From positions 1 to 39,579 of the forward strand of contig JANXZG010000073.1 of assembly GCA_025355645.1 (NCBI GenBank): DNA of 39,579 nt. Reading direction: 5' to 3'. The notes beneath the pieces were generated by a model that was not told the origin of the DNA, ran no database searches, and was given only the letters and a program-made list of their open reading frames with translations. The first letter of the stretch is position 1; the number at the start of each line of letters is the position of its first letter. This DNA is from Gammaproteobacteria bacterium. Its GTDB lineage: Bacteria > Pseudomonadota > Gammaproteobacteria > Steroidobacterales > Steroidobacteraceae. This document shows positions 15,671 to 24,664 of the stretch, piece after piece. Position numbers and translations under genes: made by a program.

Positions 15671-17944
15671 TCAGGGGCGCACGGCACCCAGGTCCCAGGT
15701 CGGTGGCCAGGCAGTGCCCAGCGCATCAAAATGTACGGGTACGTCGGTGCCGCCCAAGAAGTTTTTCGTTGGCATGAAATCGGAGAGCAAGTCGAAGCTT
15801 CCCCCGGCATTTATAAAGTCAGGATTGCCGGTAACGGCTGCGGTATTGTTGCTGACCGTATTCGCGGTGCCGGTATTGGAAACCGTCGTACCGCCCGCCG
15901 GATTGTAGTAGAGATTATTTTTTACCCATCCGTCATTGCCGGGTGATCGGAAATTTACCCCGTCGAAACCAATGCAGCCGTTGGCGCGAGACAGCGAATA
16001 ACAGGAATTATTATAGGCTTCATCGTATTGTGGTTCCAAGGAGTTGCTTGGCGCCCCTGGCGTCGAATTCCATTCGACCCCACGCCGGGCTATCTGCAGG
16101 CTGAAATCCGAACCAACAGTACTTGCAGTGTTGAATACATTGTCCCGGAATGTGCCGTTCTGCACGGAGGCCAGTACTTTGCCCGAGCCGCTGGGCGCGC
16201 CAATGACCAGATTTCGCTCGAAGACGATTTTCTGCAGACGCTCATCGGTAACTGAGTTCTGCGGGGCAATCTCTACCAGCTGCGCACCCGAAGTACCGGT
16301 AAATAGATTATCCGAGATCTCATTGAGCTCCGTGTATTGGCCGATCCAGGAACCCTGGCTGTTCGGATTTCCGTTATGGAGTTTCAGCACCGCGCCAACC
16401 TTGTTGGCATTCTCGATCGTGTTGTTTTCGATCATGCATAAACGACACGCGGAGATGCGCACGGTCTCAATACCTGAGGAGCCATTTTGCGCCCCCGCAC
16501 CATTGAACGAATTGCCAATCAGTGCCCAATAGTTAATATTGGAATAAGCCGGCGTTCCACCGCAGTTATAGGCGTGGCTTCCATTAATACACTGGTTTTC
16601 GGAGTTGTTTATAAAGACTCCCTGAACAGACCCCATCCCCGTCATAACGACGTCGAATAAGCCATATTGCGATGCATTGAAGTTATAGAAAGTGGCGGTA
16701 TTGCCGTTTGACTTAATGTTGTTCAGGACAATCTGATAGGGATAGGTGCCACTGGCGTTTCTGAATGCAGTACCCCCGTTTCCATTCCCCTCGAGATCCA
16801 GATCGGAAAATCGACCGTCGAAGTCTGCCGACGATCCCGATCCCAGGCTGATTTCACCACTGGATCCGTTGTCGCTGAGGATGGGCCGCCCATTTGTCGT
16901 ACCGAGGCAGCTCCCATAGGCCCCGACGCTAAACTTCTGGCCGGTTACCACGGCGTTGTTTCCCGTGAAGGTATCGCCGCAATTAAAAAGGACGCGCTTG
17001 CCTGACTGCGAGTTGCTCAATGCAGTAACAAAACTGGAGGTCTTAAGCACCGCTGCACCCGCTGGGCAGCCATTTTTGCCTGCTGCGGGCGTTCCCGACG
17101 ACGAGATGCAAGTGGTTGCGGATCCGGGAAAGCCATTCGGGCCGGAAGGATCGTATGCAGTCAAAACCAGCGGGCAGCTCGCCGTGTTCGTGCCGTCGGT
17201 CGCCGTAACAGTGGCCGTGTAGGGGGTATCGCCGCCATTCGTAATATATAGGTGGGCGGCTACACCGCCTGTCGCCTTGTTCATCGAATTCCTTCCCGCG
17301 TTTGCTCCATATTTCCAGGTGCCGGTGCCAGAGGCTCCGGCATCGCCGAAGTTCCATGAGTAGGCGATGTCCTGGAACGCCGTTGCTTTTCCTGTTAGAG
17401 CGGTGTCGGTGGTCCCAGTGGCATCAAAGAATGCCAATAGCGGCGAAATACCGGATGAACGGGTAAGTTTCGCGTTTAGTGTCAATGCCCCGCTGGTCGA
17501 GGAGCAGGACGGGAGGTTGATCGCTACCGTGGCCGCCTTGCGGGTAGTGCCGCCGGCCCCTGTGCAACTCAAGGTGTACGTTGTGGAATGCGCGAGAGCG
17601 CCCGTGTTGTGCGCGCCCTTGATTGACATCGCGCCAGTCCAGCCCCCGGAGGCCGTGCAAGTGCTGGCGGCGGACGTCGACCACGTGATCATCGAACTTC
17701 CGCCGCTGTTGACGGAGCTCGGAGTTGCACTGATGGTGACCACTGGCACCGAGTTCGATCCCGCCGCAGGCAAATCGTTGCCCGGTTCCGCGCTGAGACC
17801 GGTGCTGACTGTCAGGGGGGGGCCGTTCGGCGCATCGGCACTGGCTGCAGCGCCAGATGAACCGCAAGCAGCCATGACAAACGCGCCCGCACACGTCACC
17901 GCAAGTCGCGCAATGCCGCGCAACGAACTAAATTGCAAGTTCAT
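15671..17944 (-). CDS. Beta-helix surface lipoprotein with one Ig-like repeat and a PKD domain (short paralogue)
   Basis: The 757-residue protein has a lipoprotein signal ending MAAC (Cys27). A low-complexity linker is followed by one Ig-like repeat (about 66-147) with the Cys pair TCTASGG and LSCTGAG. A PKD-like domain comes next (about 150-262, FFDATGTTD, YSWNFGDAG, YTATVTATDG). A long right-handed beta-helix completes it (about 300-757), with repeated short asparagine turns (ENNTIENAN, SDNLFTG, ERNLVIG, RDNVFN). From the PKD region to the end WDLGA(V)RP it is clearly paralogous to the 28947-34601 product. Beta-helices of this form occur in polysaccharide lyases and binding proteins, so contact with the exopolysaccharide is plausible. 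Catalytic residues are not identified. Confidence 0.85.
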   Translation of the reverse strand: MNLQFSSLRGIARLAVTCAGAFVMAACGSSGAAASADAPNGPPLTVSTGLSAEPGNDLPAAGSNSVPVVTISATPSSVNSGGSSMITWSTSAASTCTASGGWTGAMSIKGAHNTGALAHSTTYTLSCTGAGGTTRKAATVAINLPSCSSTSGALTLNAKLTRSSGISPLLAFFDATGTTDTALTGKATAFQDIAYSWNFGDAGASGTGTWKYGANAGRNSMNKATGGVAAHLYITNGGDTPYTATVTATDGTNTASCPLVLTAYDPSGPNGFPGSATTCISSSGTPAAGKNGCPAGAAVLKTSSFVTALSNSQSGKRVLFNCGDTFTGNNAVVTGQKFSVGAYGSCLGTTNGRPILSDNGSSGEISLGSGSSADFDGRFSDLDLEGNGNGGTAFRNASGTYPYQIVLNNIKSNGNTATFYNFNASQYGLFDVVMTGMGSVQGVFINNSENQCINGSHAYNCGGTPAYSNINYWALIGNSFNGAGAQNGSSGIETVRISACRLCMIENNTIENANKVGAVLKLHNGNPNSQGSWIGQYTELNEISDNLFTGTSGAQLVEIAPQNSVTDERLQKIVFERNLVIGAPSGSGKVLASVQNGTFRDNVFNTASTVGSDFSLQIARRGVEWNSTPGAPSNSLEPQYDEAYNNSCYSLSRANGCIGFDGVNFRSPGNDGWVKNNLYYNPAGGTTVSNTGTANTVSNNTAAVTGNPDFINAGGSFDLLSDFMPTKNFLGGTDVPVHFDALGTAWPPTWDLGAVRP

Positions 17945-18086
17945 TTAAATCACCGATTCCCTTCGCGCAAGACGACCCTAATTATTGGAGCGACAGCCGG
18001 GATTACTCCTAGCCTGCAATGGTTCCAGTTACTCGTGGGACCTATCGCGAATTAATTATAGGGGTGAGGCGATGGGTGACAGAAAC

Positions 18087-18106
18087 TGTCGCCACTCCGC
18101 GACGAT
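18087..18106. repeat. 20-bp direct repeat, copy 1 (downstream of glycosyltransferase stop)
   Basis: TGTCGCCACTCCGCGACGAT occurs here and, identically, at 18155-18174, 68 bases apart start to start. This copy lies beyond the stop of the glycosyltransferase and, on the - strand, could still encode IVAEWR followed by a different tail ending at 18057. See the matching finding. Confidence 0.9.
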
Positions 18107-18111
18107 CGAGC

Positions 18112-19200
18112 TCAAGGATTATGTCGTGTAGATGATGAATCCGACGACAGCAGGTGTCGCCACTCCGCGACGATTGCGTTCAGCGAAAATTCAGCGCGCG
18201 AAAATACGCGGGGACGCTCCCCCGATCGCCACAAGTTAATTCGATCCTCATAGCAGCGCATTGCGCCAATCCGGCTGAGAATCGAATTACTGATAGGGCG
18301 AAGGCGGGAGAATCGTTGCAGCGCCCGATCAGCAAGAATTCGAATTCGCGGCACGTCAATTATCTGGCCACCGCCACGCAGTACTTCGCGTGCCGCACCA
18401 ATCGGATGAGTAAGGACAGGGGTGCCAACGGCATTGCTTTCCGCCATGACAAGGCCAAAAGTCTCCGGGAAAGTGTAGTTCGGATAGAAAGTGCAAAGCG
18501 AGGAACGCACGTGTTCGATAATGCGCGCATGTGGCAGGCTTCCCAGTTGGACTACGCCTGGGCTGTCGTACTCCTGTCCCGCGTAATATCCGGGATCGGC
18601 GAGAAAAAGGCGCAAGGATCGGTTCCTGGCATGTAAATAGGAGAAGACCTGCAGCGTGTAATTGAGCCCCTTCTGCCACGATGAGAAAAATACCAGTTTA
18701 TTTCGGTCGTATTCGGCGCCACTGGCTGTCTCACCTTCGACCACAACTGGGTTGTATATTCTGGTTATCATGGGTCGGTGTGTCGGTAACATGCCGACAA
18801 AGTTTTTACTGATGTCCGCGGCTTGGAAATCGGAGACGCAGACCAAAGTGATACCTAACCGCTTCAGTTTCGACGCGCACTCGGCAAGTATCTTGCCGCG
18901 GGGAGTATCCGGCCCTGCCAGGTCATGCAGCCAAAGAAAAATACCAGTCTGCGGATGCATTTCAGCCTGCTGAATGGCCTGCAGGGTGTCACGAACGACG
19001 ATGATATGCGAAGCCTTCTGCAGGGGGAGCATTCGCCGGTATCGCCCAGCATCGTCGCTGCGATTATGCTGCAGCACTAACGCGTCCATTGCCTCCGCCA
19101 GTCGCACAACGGTGGCCTCGGTCCCACCGAGGCCACCGGCAGAGAGGTTCTCCAGTGAATACGGTTTGTAAGCCTCCGGATCGACAATTACGATCTTCAT
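18112..19200 (-). CDS. Glycosyltransferase, GT4/GT1-like (GT-B fold)
   Basis: The 362-residue protein begins MKIVIVDPEAY and has the glycine-rich GGLGGTEATVVRLAEAM, typical of the N-terminal domain of GT4 enzymes. The donor-binding domain shows FFSSWQKGLNYTLQVF, LFLADPGYY and FPETFGLVMAESNAVGTPVL, the EX7E-type block. It should be cytoplasmic and add one sugar of the repeat unit. Its start lies three bases after the stop of the flippase gene, so the two are almost certainly co-transcribed. The last 20 residues after IVAEWR differ from an alternative tail encoded just downstream in another frame, which suggests that the 3' end has been rearranged. Confidence 0.88.
   Translation of the reverse strand: MKIVIVDPEAYKPYSLENLSAGGLGGTEATVVRLAEAMDALVLQHNRSDDAGRYRRMLPLQKASHIIVVRDTLQAIQQAEMHPQTGIFLWLHDLAGPDTPRGKILAECASKLKRLGITLVCVSDFQAADISKNFVGMLPTHRPMITRIYNPVVVEGETASGAEYDRNKLVFFSSWQKGLNYTLQVFSYLHARNRSLRLFLADPGYYAGQEYDSPGVVQLGSLPHARIIEHVRSSLCTFYPNYTFPETFGLVMAESNAVGTPVLTHPIGAAREVLRGGGQIIDVPRIRILADRALQRFSRLRPISNSILSRIGAMRCYEDRINLWRSGERPRVFSRAEFSLNAIVAEWRHLLSSDSSSTRHNP
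18155..18174. repeat. 20-bp direct repeat, copy 2 (inside glycosyltransferase C-terminus)
   Basis: This copy is identical to 18087-18106 and encodes the residues around IVAEWR near the end of the 18112-19200 product. The 68-base spacing is not a multiple of three, so the two copies are in different frames. Confidence 0.9.
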
Positions 19201-19203
19201 CTT

Positions 19204-20565
19204 TTACTTCGCATGCCAGTGCAGAAAGGAGAGATTGCTGAGCGATAGCCCGCCGGGAAGCACTTGCAACAGCCCGAATCCTAAGGCCAGGCCAACGGCA
19301 AATATCACAACCGACCTTAACTCGAGGCGCACCGAGAGCAGTTCCTGCTTGGCCATTCCATACCAGACTACGGCGATGACCGGCAATTCCGACAGCGAAA
19401 CGGCCCATATGACGCCGTGTATGCCATACCGATTCCAACCGATCGGCACGCCGATTAAAATCATCGCGGCCCGGCAGGAATTTTGCGCAACAGAATACTT
19501 GGTCATGCCGAGCGCAAAAAGACTAGACGAGCTGATCGCGAGCATCGATACCATCAGGAGTCGAACGCAAAGTATCTGCAGCATCCAGCCGGCATCCTGA
19601 TAGCGCGGATCAAAGAGAAAATTTACGAGGAACCCGCTGATGACCATCAGAACGCCGATGGGCAGGTTGATAAGAATGTCAGTCCCGAACCGGATTCGAT
19701 AAACGACATTCCGCAATCGGGCCCGATCGTTCAGTGCCGTGGTACTGATGGCCGGAAAACAGACCGTGCTATTGAGCTTGTTGATTACGCCCGACACTGT
19801 CTCGCTCAGCAAAATTGCAATGGCGTAAATGCCGAGCAAGTGCGCATCAAGATATTTTCCGAGAATAAGGCGGTCCCCTTGGGAATATAGTACATAGATC
19901 GCGCTGCTGAATAGCACCCACTTTCCGAACTGCACGAGCTCGTGAAATGCCTGCGGGTCCCATTGAAAATGATTACGGGCGCCAGGCAGCGCAAGATGGC
20001 TGAGCAGCACGTGGGATATACGCACGATCACGGCGCCTGCTAGCAGAGCCCACACCGTTGGCGATAGAAGCGCCCAGACGATGGTAACCACCAAACCAGC
20101 AATCTCATTGACCAGTTCGATCACGGATAAGCGGGCGTAGTTCATGTTCCGCAAGGAAGTATAGGTCTTGGTAGAGCTGAATCCCTCAAGAAAAATAGAA
20201 AAACCAGCTATCGGAATTAATACTGCGAGGTGCGGGATTTCATAAAATCGCGACAACGGATAGGCAATCGCCGCGGTAATGAGGCACAGCACCGCGCCCC
20301 GCGTGATTTTCATGACCCACGCAGTATTCAGAAACTTCGGGTCGTCGCCGCGCGTGCTGCGAATTATTCCAGGGGCCAGCCCAACATCCGAAAGCAAGTC
20401 GAGACAGGCAAGAACCGCCCACACAATAGCCATCTCGCCGTAAGCATCCGGAAACAGCAGCCGCGACAGTACCAGGCTTTTTCCGAGGCGCAGGGCCTGC
20501 CCGGCCGCTACGCTGGCTAATGCCCAGACGGAGCCCCTGATCACCGATTGCTTGAGTTTCTTCAT
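19204..20565 (-). CDS. Wzx-type polysaccharide flippase (MATE/MOP superfamily)
   Basis: The 453-residue, very hydrophobic protein has about 12 predicted membrane segments. It begins MKKLKQSVIRGSVWALASVAAGQ with LVLSRLLFPDAYGEMAIVWA. That start, and the central block GKWVLFSSAIYVLYSQGDRLILG, are typical of Wzx/RfbX and PST transporters in the MOP superfamily. It should flip the undecaprenyl-linked repeat unit to the periplasmic face. It is the first gene of a - strand pair with the GT4 gene. It is divergent from the polymerase-like gene at 20878, so a two-way promoter region between them could co-regulate flipping and polymerisation. Confidence 0.93.
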   Translation of the reverse strand: MKKLKQSVIRGSVWALASVAAGQALRLGKSLVLSRLLFPDAYGEMAIVWAVLACLDLLSDVGLAPGIIRSTRGDDPKFLNTAWVMKITRGAVLCLITAAIAYPLSRFYEIPHLAVLIPIAGFSIFLEGFSSTKTYTSLRNMNYARLSVIELVNEIAGLVVTIVWALLSPTVWALLAGAVIVRISHVLLSHLALPGARNHFQWDPQAFHELVQFGKWVLFSSAIYVLYSQGDRLILGKYLDAHLLGIYAIAILLSETVSGVINKLNSTVCFPAISTTALNDRARLRNVVYRIRFGTDILINLPIGVLMVISGFLVNFLFDPRYQDAGWMLQILCVRLLMVSMLAISSSSLFALGMTKYSVAQNSCRAAMILIGVPIGWNRYGIHGVIWAVSLSELPVIAVVWYGMAKQELLSVRLELRSVVIFAVGLALGFGLLQVLPGGLSLSNLSFLHWHAK

Positions 20566-20877
20566 CCGCGGGCAGGGTTAAGGGCGCTTTATGCGATTCG
20601 GCCGACAAGGCAAGACGCATACGCTAGGATATTTGATGTGGTCAAGAATACATGATTTCACAACAGTGCATCGACGGCACTTGGCGCAAAACGGTGGCCA
20701 ACGCACAGTTTTTGCATATTAATTTAAGAACATGCAGTGCCGATTGCCGAGCAATCCCGTCGCCGCCCGCCCAGCTGAATGTCTGAAAAATGGTGAACAG
20801 CTCGATATTGCCCCTCATGATTAGGAGCACTCCGGCATAATCTGCTGTGCGCTAGGCCAGGAGATTGATTCAAGGCA
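20566..20877. other. Divergent intergenic region between flippase and polymerase-like genes
   Basis: These 312 bases separate two divergent transcription units. A locally AT-rich stretch at about 20710-20735 and a weak - strand promoter-like pair (20616-20645) are the only signals seen. A short - strand frame at 20642-20830 has no recognisable features and I do not call it a gene. Confidence 0.6.
20616..20645 (-). promoter_or_regulatory. Possible sigma70 promoter for the flippase-glycosyltransferase pair
   Basis: On the - strand TTGACC (20640-20645) is followed after 18 bases by TATGCG (20616-20621), upstream of the start at 20565. The -35 is good, the -10 is poor. Confidence 0.3.
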
Positions 20878-22407
20878 ATGTTTCTCAGTCTCAAGGAACT
20901 GTTTGTTGTACTGGTGATTGCCGCCGCAATTTTTCGCCTGGCGAGACCGGCGGCCGGTTTATTTATTACGCCGGCGGATATAACCAGGCGTCGCAACGTT
21001 TGGTTTTTACTGACCATAGCCGGATTTTTAAGCCCCAGTTTTTGGCTATATGTACTGGTCGCCATACCGGCTATGGTGATCGCGGGCCGCAAGGACGGCA
21101 ATCCAGCCGCCTTGTATTTATTGCTGCTCCAGGTAGTTCCGCCGGTCGATATTCCAGTGCCTATGTTAGGCATGGGGCGACTCATCGACATCAATAACTA
21201 TCTCCTTCTTTCTTTTTTTGTATTGGTCCCGGCGTCAGTGCGGTTCGCGCGGTCGAAAGATCCGTCACAGAAGCAGGGCTTTACGGCGACGGATTTCTGC
21301 CTCCTTGCCTACGGCATATTATGTTCCGTCTTATACCTGCACACACAAACGCCCGACGGAGGATTGTATCCAGGATCGATGACAGAGAGCCTGCGGCGCG
21401 CAGTCATCTTCTTTTTTGACATCTTTATCCCATACTTCCTGATCAGCCGAACATGCGCGAATCACAAGGCGATTGTCGACTCTATGGCGAGTGCCTGTTT
21501 GGGGTGCGCGCTAATGGCGGCGATCGCTTTGTTCGAGTCCGGGTGGCATTGGCTCCTATATGGAGAGATGTTCAATCGCTGGACAGGGATCATCGGGACC
21601 AATAGTTACATTGATCGCGGCGGCATACTTCGCGCTATGGCATCCAGCGGACATTCGATGGCGCTCGGGTACATGCTGGTGATTGCCTTCGGCTTCTGGC
21701 TATATCTTCGTACACGCGTGAAGTCCGGCGGCCTTAGACTTGGAGCCACCGGGCTGTATATGGGCGGACTGCTGGCTGCATATACCCGGGGCGCCTGGGT
21801 CGGGGCGGGACTCGTATACTTTCTATATGCGGGACTGCGCCCGGGAGCATTTACAAAATTGGCGAAGGCAATCGGGGTCGCGGCACTTGTTGCACTTTTA
21901 GTGCTCCTTTCGCCACTGGGTGATCGGATTATCAGGGTATTGCCAGCGCTAGGCGGCAACGTTGATATATATAACATTACTTATCGGCACCGGCTCTTCG
22001 AGCGTGCGTGGGAACTTATTCAACAGAGTCCAATTTTAGGAGATCAGGGGGCTCTGCTGCAGATGCAGGACCTTCGCCAGGGTCAAGGGATAATTGATTT
22101 GGTAAACACCTATTTGGATATCTTATTGAGCAATGGATTTCTCGGGCTGACCTTATTCATGCTGTTCGTCCTGATTCCAATTGGCAAGTCGTGGTCACTG
22201 AGTCGCCGGATTAAATCGACTGATCCAGACCTCAGTATGCTCGGGGCGTGCCTGGTAGCTTGTGGCATCTCGATGCTGGTGATTTTGGAGAACGGCAGCC
22301 TACTTGGCGGGCCACAGAAAATATTTTATGCAGTGATCTCACTAAGCGCCGCGTACGCGTATCTTGGACGCTCCCAAAGGCTGACCGCGACTGCGCGGCG
22401 CCTTTAG
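20878..22407 (+). CDS. O-antigen polymerase/ligase-like membrane protein (Wzy/WaaL family)
   Basis: The 509-residue protein has roughly 11-13 hydrophobic segments and a large hydrophilic periplasmic loop in the second half. In the Wzy_C region it has GYMLVIAFGFWLYL, then AAYTRGAWVGAGLVYFLY, and the loop carries YRHRLFERAWELIQQSPILG followed by DLVNTYLDILLSNGFLGL. These are features of O-antigen ligase and bacterial polymerase proteins; sequence alone does not separate Wzy from WaaL. With a flippase, chain-length protein and export channel nearby, polymerase is the more likely role. AGGAG sits 13 bases before the ATG. Three more + strand genes follow it. Confidence 0.87.
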   Translation: MFLSLKELFVVLVIAAAIFRLARPAAGLFITPADITRRRNVWFLLTIAGFLSPSFWLYVLVAIPAMVIAGRKDGNPAALYLLLLQVVPPVDIPVPMLGMGRLIDINNYLLLSFFVLVPASVRFARSKDPSQKQGFTATDFCLLAYGILCSVLYLHTQTPDGGLYPGSMTESLRRAVIFFFDIFIPYFLISRTCANHKAIVDSMASACLGCALMAAIALFESGWHWLLYGEMFNRWTGIIGTNSYIDRGGILRAMASSGHSMALGYMLVIAFGFWLYLRTRVKSGGLRLGATGLYMGGLLAAYTRGAWVGAGLVYFLYAGLRPGAFTKLAKAIGVAALVALLVLLSPLGDRIIRVLPALGGNVDIYNITYRHRLFERAWELIQQSPILGDQGALLQMQDLRQGQGIIDLVNTYLDILLSNGFLGLTLFMLFVLIPIGKSWSLSRRIKSTDPDLSMLGACLVACGISMLVILENGSLLGGPQKIFYAVISLSAAYAYLGRSQRLTATARRL

Positions 22408-22473
22408 CTGCCGACTCGGCCTTGAAAGCGGTGTCGTTCGTCTCTGGCCAATTTTGTTGGGTCACTCTTACGG

Positions 22474-23496
22474 ATGTTTAAGCCCAAGGATCGACAGTTG
22501 GATATCACGCCCGGCCCGGTGTCAGCTTTACAAGGTCAGGATCCGGCACCGCAGGTCAGCGTTCTTATTCCTGTATTCAACACCGCTCGCTATCTTGCAC
22601 AAGCCCTAAATAGCATTTGCACTCAGACTTTCGGGGACTTCGAACTGATAGTGGTGGACGACGGGTCGAACGATCAGTCGTCCCAGATACTTGCGAAATT
22701 CTCCACGCAGGAACGGCGCATGCGGCTTTTCGCGCGAGAGAATCGTGGCATCATTGCCACCCGAAACGAACTCCTCAGTGCAGCGCGCAGTGAATTCGTA
22801 GCGTGGATGGATTCTGACGATGTTTCACTGCCGACCAGGCTTGAACATCAAGTCGCGGCGTTTCGTCGGGACCCGGCGCTCGTTTGCCTGGGTTCGGCAG
22901 CCCAATGCATCGACCCGGAGGGAAACTTCCTCAATCTTGAACGCTATCCGCTCCGGCACGACGAAATTCTGCATGAGCAGCAGAAGGGCGGGGCGATGCG
23001 GTTTCCGACCACGATGATGCGGCGCGACGCTGCACTCCGCGTGGGGGGATTCAGGGAGCCCTTCAAAATTGGCGAAGATTTCGATTTGTTGCTGAGACTT
23101 AGTGAAACCGCGAAAATGGCGAATTTACCGGATACGCTTTATCTATACCGCCAGCATGTCGCAAGTGCATGCGCGACGCTCGGCCCGCAATGGCCCCTGT
23201 ATCGGGACCAGATCTTGAAATTAGCGCAAGAGCGACGCATGCAGGGCGCAGACCGGCTTCAAAATGGCGAACTCCTTCACATAGCGACTGCGGGGACGGC
23301 AGGTCGCCGGCAAACGGAGTGGCGGGTCTTCCTCGAATGGGCCGGTCATGCATTGAGGAACGGGAACGCCGGCCTCGCCTGGAAATACGCGCGCGCCGCC
23401 TTATACAGGCGACCGATGTCGCTCGCCGCATGGAAGGTGGTGGTGCGGATCATCCTGTCTCGACTGCATCCGCTGTCGCAAAAAAGCGCACGTTGA
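22474..23496 (+). CDS. Glycosyltransferase family 2
   Basis: The 340-residue GT-A enzyme has VSVLIPVFNTARYL, the nucleotide site VVDDGSNDQS and the metal site MDSDDVSLPTRLEHQ, then RFPTTMMRRDAALRVGGF and EDFDLLLRLS (the acceptor/catalytic region). This is the usual plan of GT2 enzymes of capsule and O-antigen loci. It has no clear membrane segment. The first 28 residues precede the fold and carry no evident signal, so a later start is possible. It lies 66 bases after the polymerase-like gene and is probably in the same transcript. Confidence 0.92.
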   Translation: MFKPKDRQLDITPGPVSALQGQDPAPQVSVLIPVFNTARYLAQALNSICTQTFGDFELIVVDDGSNDQSSQILAKFSTQERRMRLFARENRGIIATRNELLSAARSEFVAWMDSDDVSLPTRLEHQVAAFRRDPALVCLGSAAQCIDPEGNFLNLERYPLRHDEILHEQQKGGAMRFPTTMMRRDAALRVGGFREPFKIGEDFDLLLRLSETAKMANLPDTLYLYRQHVASACATLGPQWPLYRDQILKLAQERRMQGADRLQNGELLHIATAGTAGRRQTEWRVFLEWAGHALRNGNAGLAWKYARAALYRRPMSLAAWKVVVRIILSRLHPLSQKSAR

Positions 23497-23534
23497 ACGA
23501 TTGCAAGAGGGGCGTGATTGCAGAGTTAATTATG

Positions 23535-23540
23535 TATAAT
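23535..23540 (+). promoter_or_regulatory. TATAAT -10-like hexamer between two glycosyltransferase genes
   Basis: A perfect TATAAT lies in an AT-rich patch about 140 bases before the next gene. No good -35 is found 16-18 bases upstream, so it may be chance or a weak internal promoter. Confidence 0.25.
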
Positions 23541-23679
23541 TACCGCAAAATGTTCCTTGCAAATCGGATCTCTGGCGCAACCCCTGGAGCGGCATCCAGC
23601 GGAAACGTGCCCTATGGCGATACATCGGTCACGGACGCGTGACGACGATTGATGGCATATTCCCCTTTTAATCTGCTGG

Positions 23680-24621
23680 ATGCCTTCCGTTCAAATGCCG
23701 CCTGAGAGTCGCTATTTATTGATCTCGCCGTGCCGGAATGAAATGGCGTTCATGCGACAAACCATCGATAGCGTGATCGGGCAATCGGTACGGCCCGCCC
23801 GTTGGGTGATCGTTGACGACGGGTCGACGGACGATACCCCGCGCATATTGGCCGCGTACTCGGCGCTTCACTCCTGGATAAATATTGTCACTCGCTCCGA
23901 CAGAGGGCATCGCGCCGTGGGACCCGGAGTGGTAGATGCATTTTACTCAGGATATCGAACGATTACACCAACGGATTTTGATTTCGTGTGCAAACTTGAC
24001 TTAGACCTTCTGCTGCCACCGCGGTATTTTGAAATTCTGATAAGCCGGATGCATGCCGATTCACGGATCGCGACTTGCAGCGGCAAATCCTATATCGATC
24101 GGCGAGGCCAGCTGATCAGCGAACGTCATGGAGACGATACATCCCTTGGCATGACAAAGTTTTTCCGCATCGATCGTTTTGAGGAAATTGGCGGGTTTGT
24201 GCGCGAGGTCATGTGGGACGGCATTGATTGCCACCTATGCCGCATGCACGGCTGGATTGCCTGCAGCTGGGACGATCCCGAGCTGCGTTTTGTTCACCTG
24301 CGGCCCATGGGTTCCAGCCAGCAAAGCATTTACGCGGGGCGCATGCGTCACGGCTATGGCCAATATTTCATGGGCACCAGCTTCCTTTATCTCGCGATTA
24401 GCGCGCTGTTACGTTTGAACCAAAGACCTTACTTAATCGGCAGTTTAGCGATCATATGGGGTTGGCTTAAAAGTGCCGCATTAGGCAAGCCACGATACAA
24501 CAATTTAAAGTTCCGCCAGTTTCTGCGTCGCTATCAATTGCGGGTGTTACTGGTGGGCAAGCGCCGTGCGGTTGCCGAAATTACCAATGCACCCGCCGCA
24601 GTGTTAGGCGTCGTGAAATGA
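23680..24621 (+). CDS. Glycosyltransferase family 2
   Basis: The product has 313 residues from ATG 23680 (ATG 23695 is also possible). It shows YLLISPCRNEMAFMRQTI, VIVDDGSTDDTP and the metal-binding region CKLDLDLLLP, where a DXD-type acidic cluster is expected. Later WDGIDCHLCRMHGW is probably the acceptor side. The C-terminal third contains a hydrophobic SLAIIWGWLKSAALG segment that may be a membrane anchor. The start of the fold (CRNE, rather than the more common YNxE) is shared with GT2 enzymes of polysaccharide loci from several proteobacteria. It is 43 bases ahead of the amidotransferase gene. Confidence 0.9.
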   Translation: MPSVQMPPESRYLLISPCRNEMAFMRQTIDSVIGQSVRPARWVIVDDGSTDDTPRILAAYSALHSWINIVTRSDRGHRAVGPGVVDAFYSGYRTITPTDFDFVCKLDLDLLLPPRYFEILISRMHADSRIATCSGKSYIDRRGQLISERHGDDTSLGMTKFFRIDRFEEIGGFVREVMWDGIDCHLCRMHGWIACSWDDPELRFVHLRPMGSSQQSIYAGRMRHGYGQYFMGTSFLYLAISALLRLNQRPYLIGSLAIIWGWLKSAALGKPRYNNLKFRQFLRRYQLRVLLVGKRRAVAEITNAPAAVLGVVK

Positions 24622-24664
24622 ATCTGCGAAAAAGCGCCAGTGGTTCGGAAGAATAGATGAAGCC

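Noticed and set aside
20642..20830. 62-residue - strand frame in the divergent region
   Set aside because: No ribosome binding site, no domain and no codon pattern typical of the neighbours.
23514..23642. Possible 42-residue peptide after the GT2 gene
   Set aside because: It has a purine-rich stretch too close to the GTG, no hydrophobic or motif feature, and is the tail of a shadow frame.
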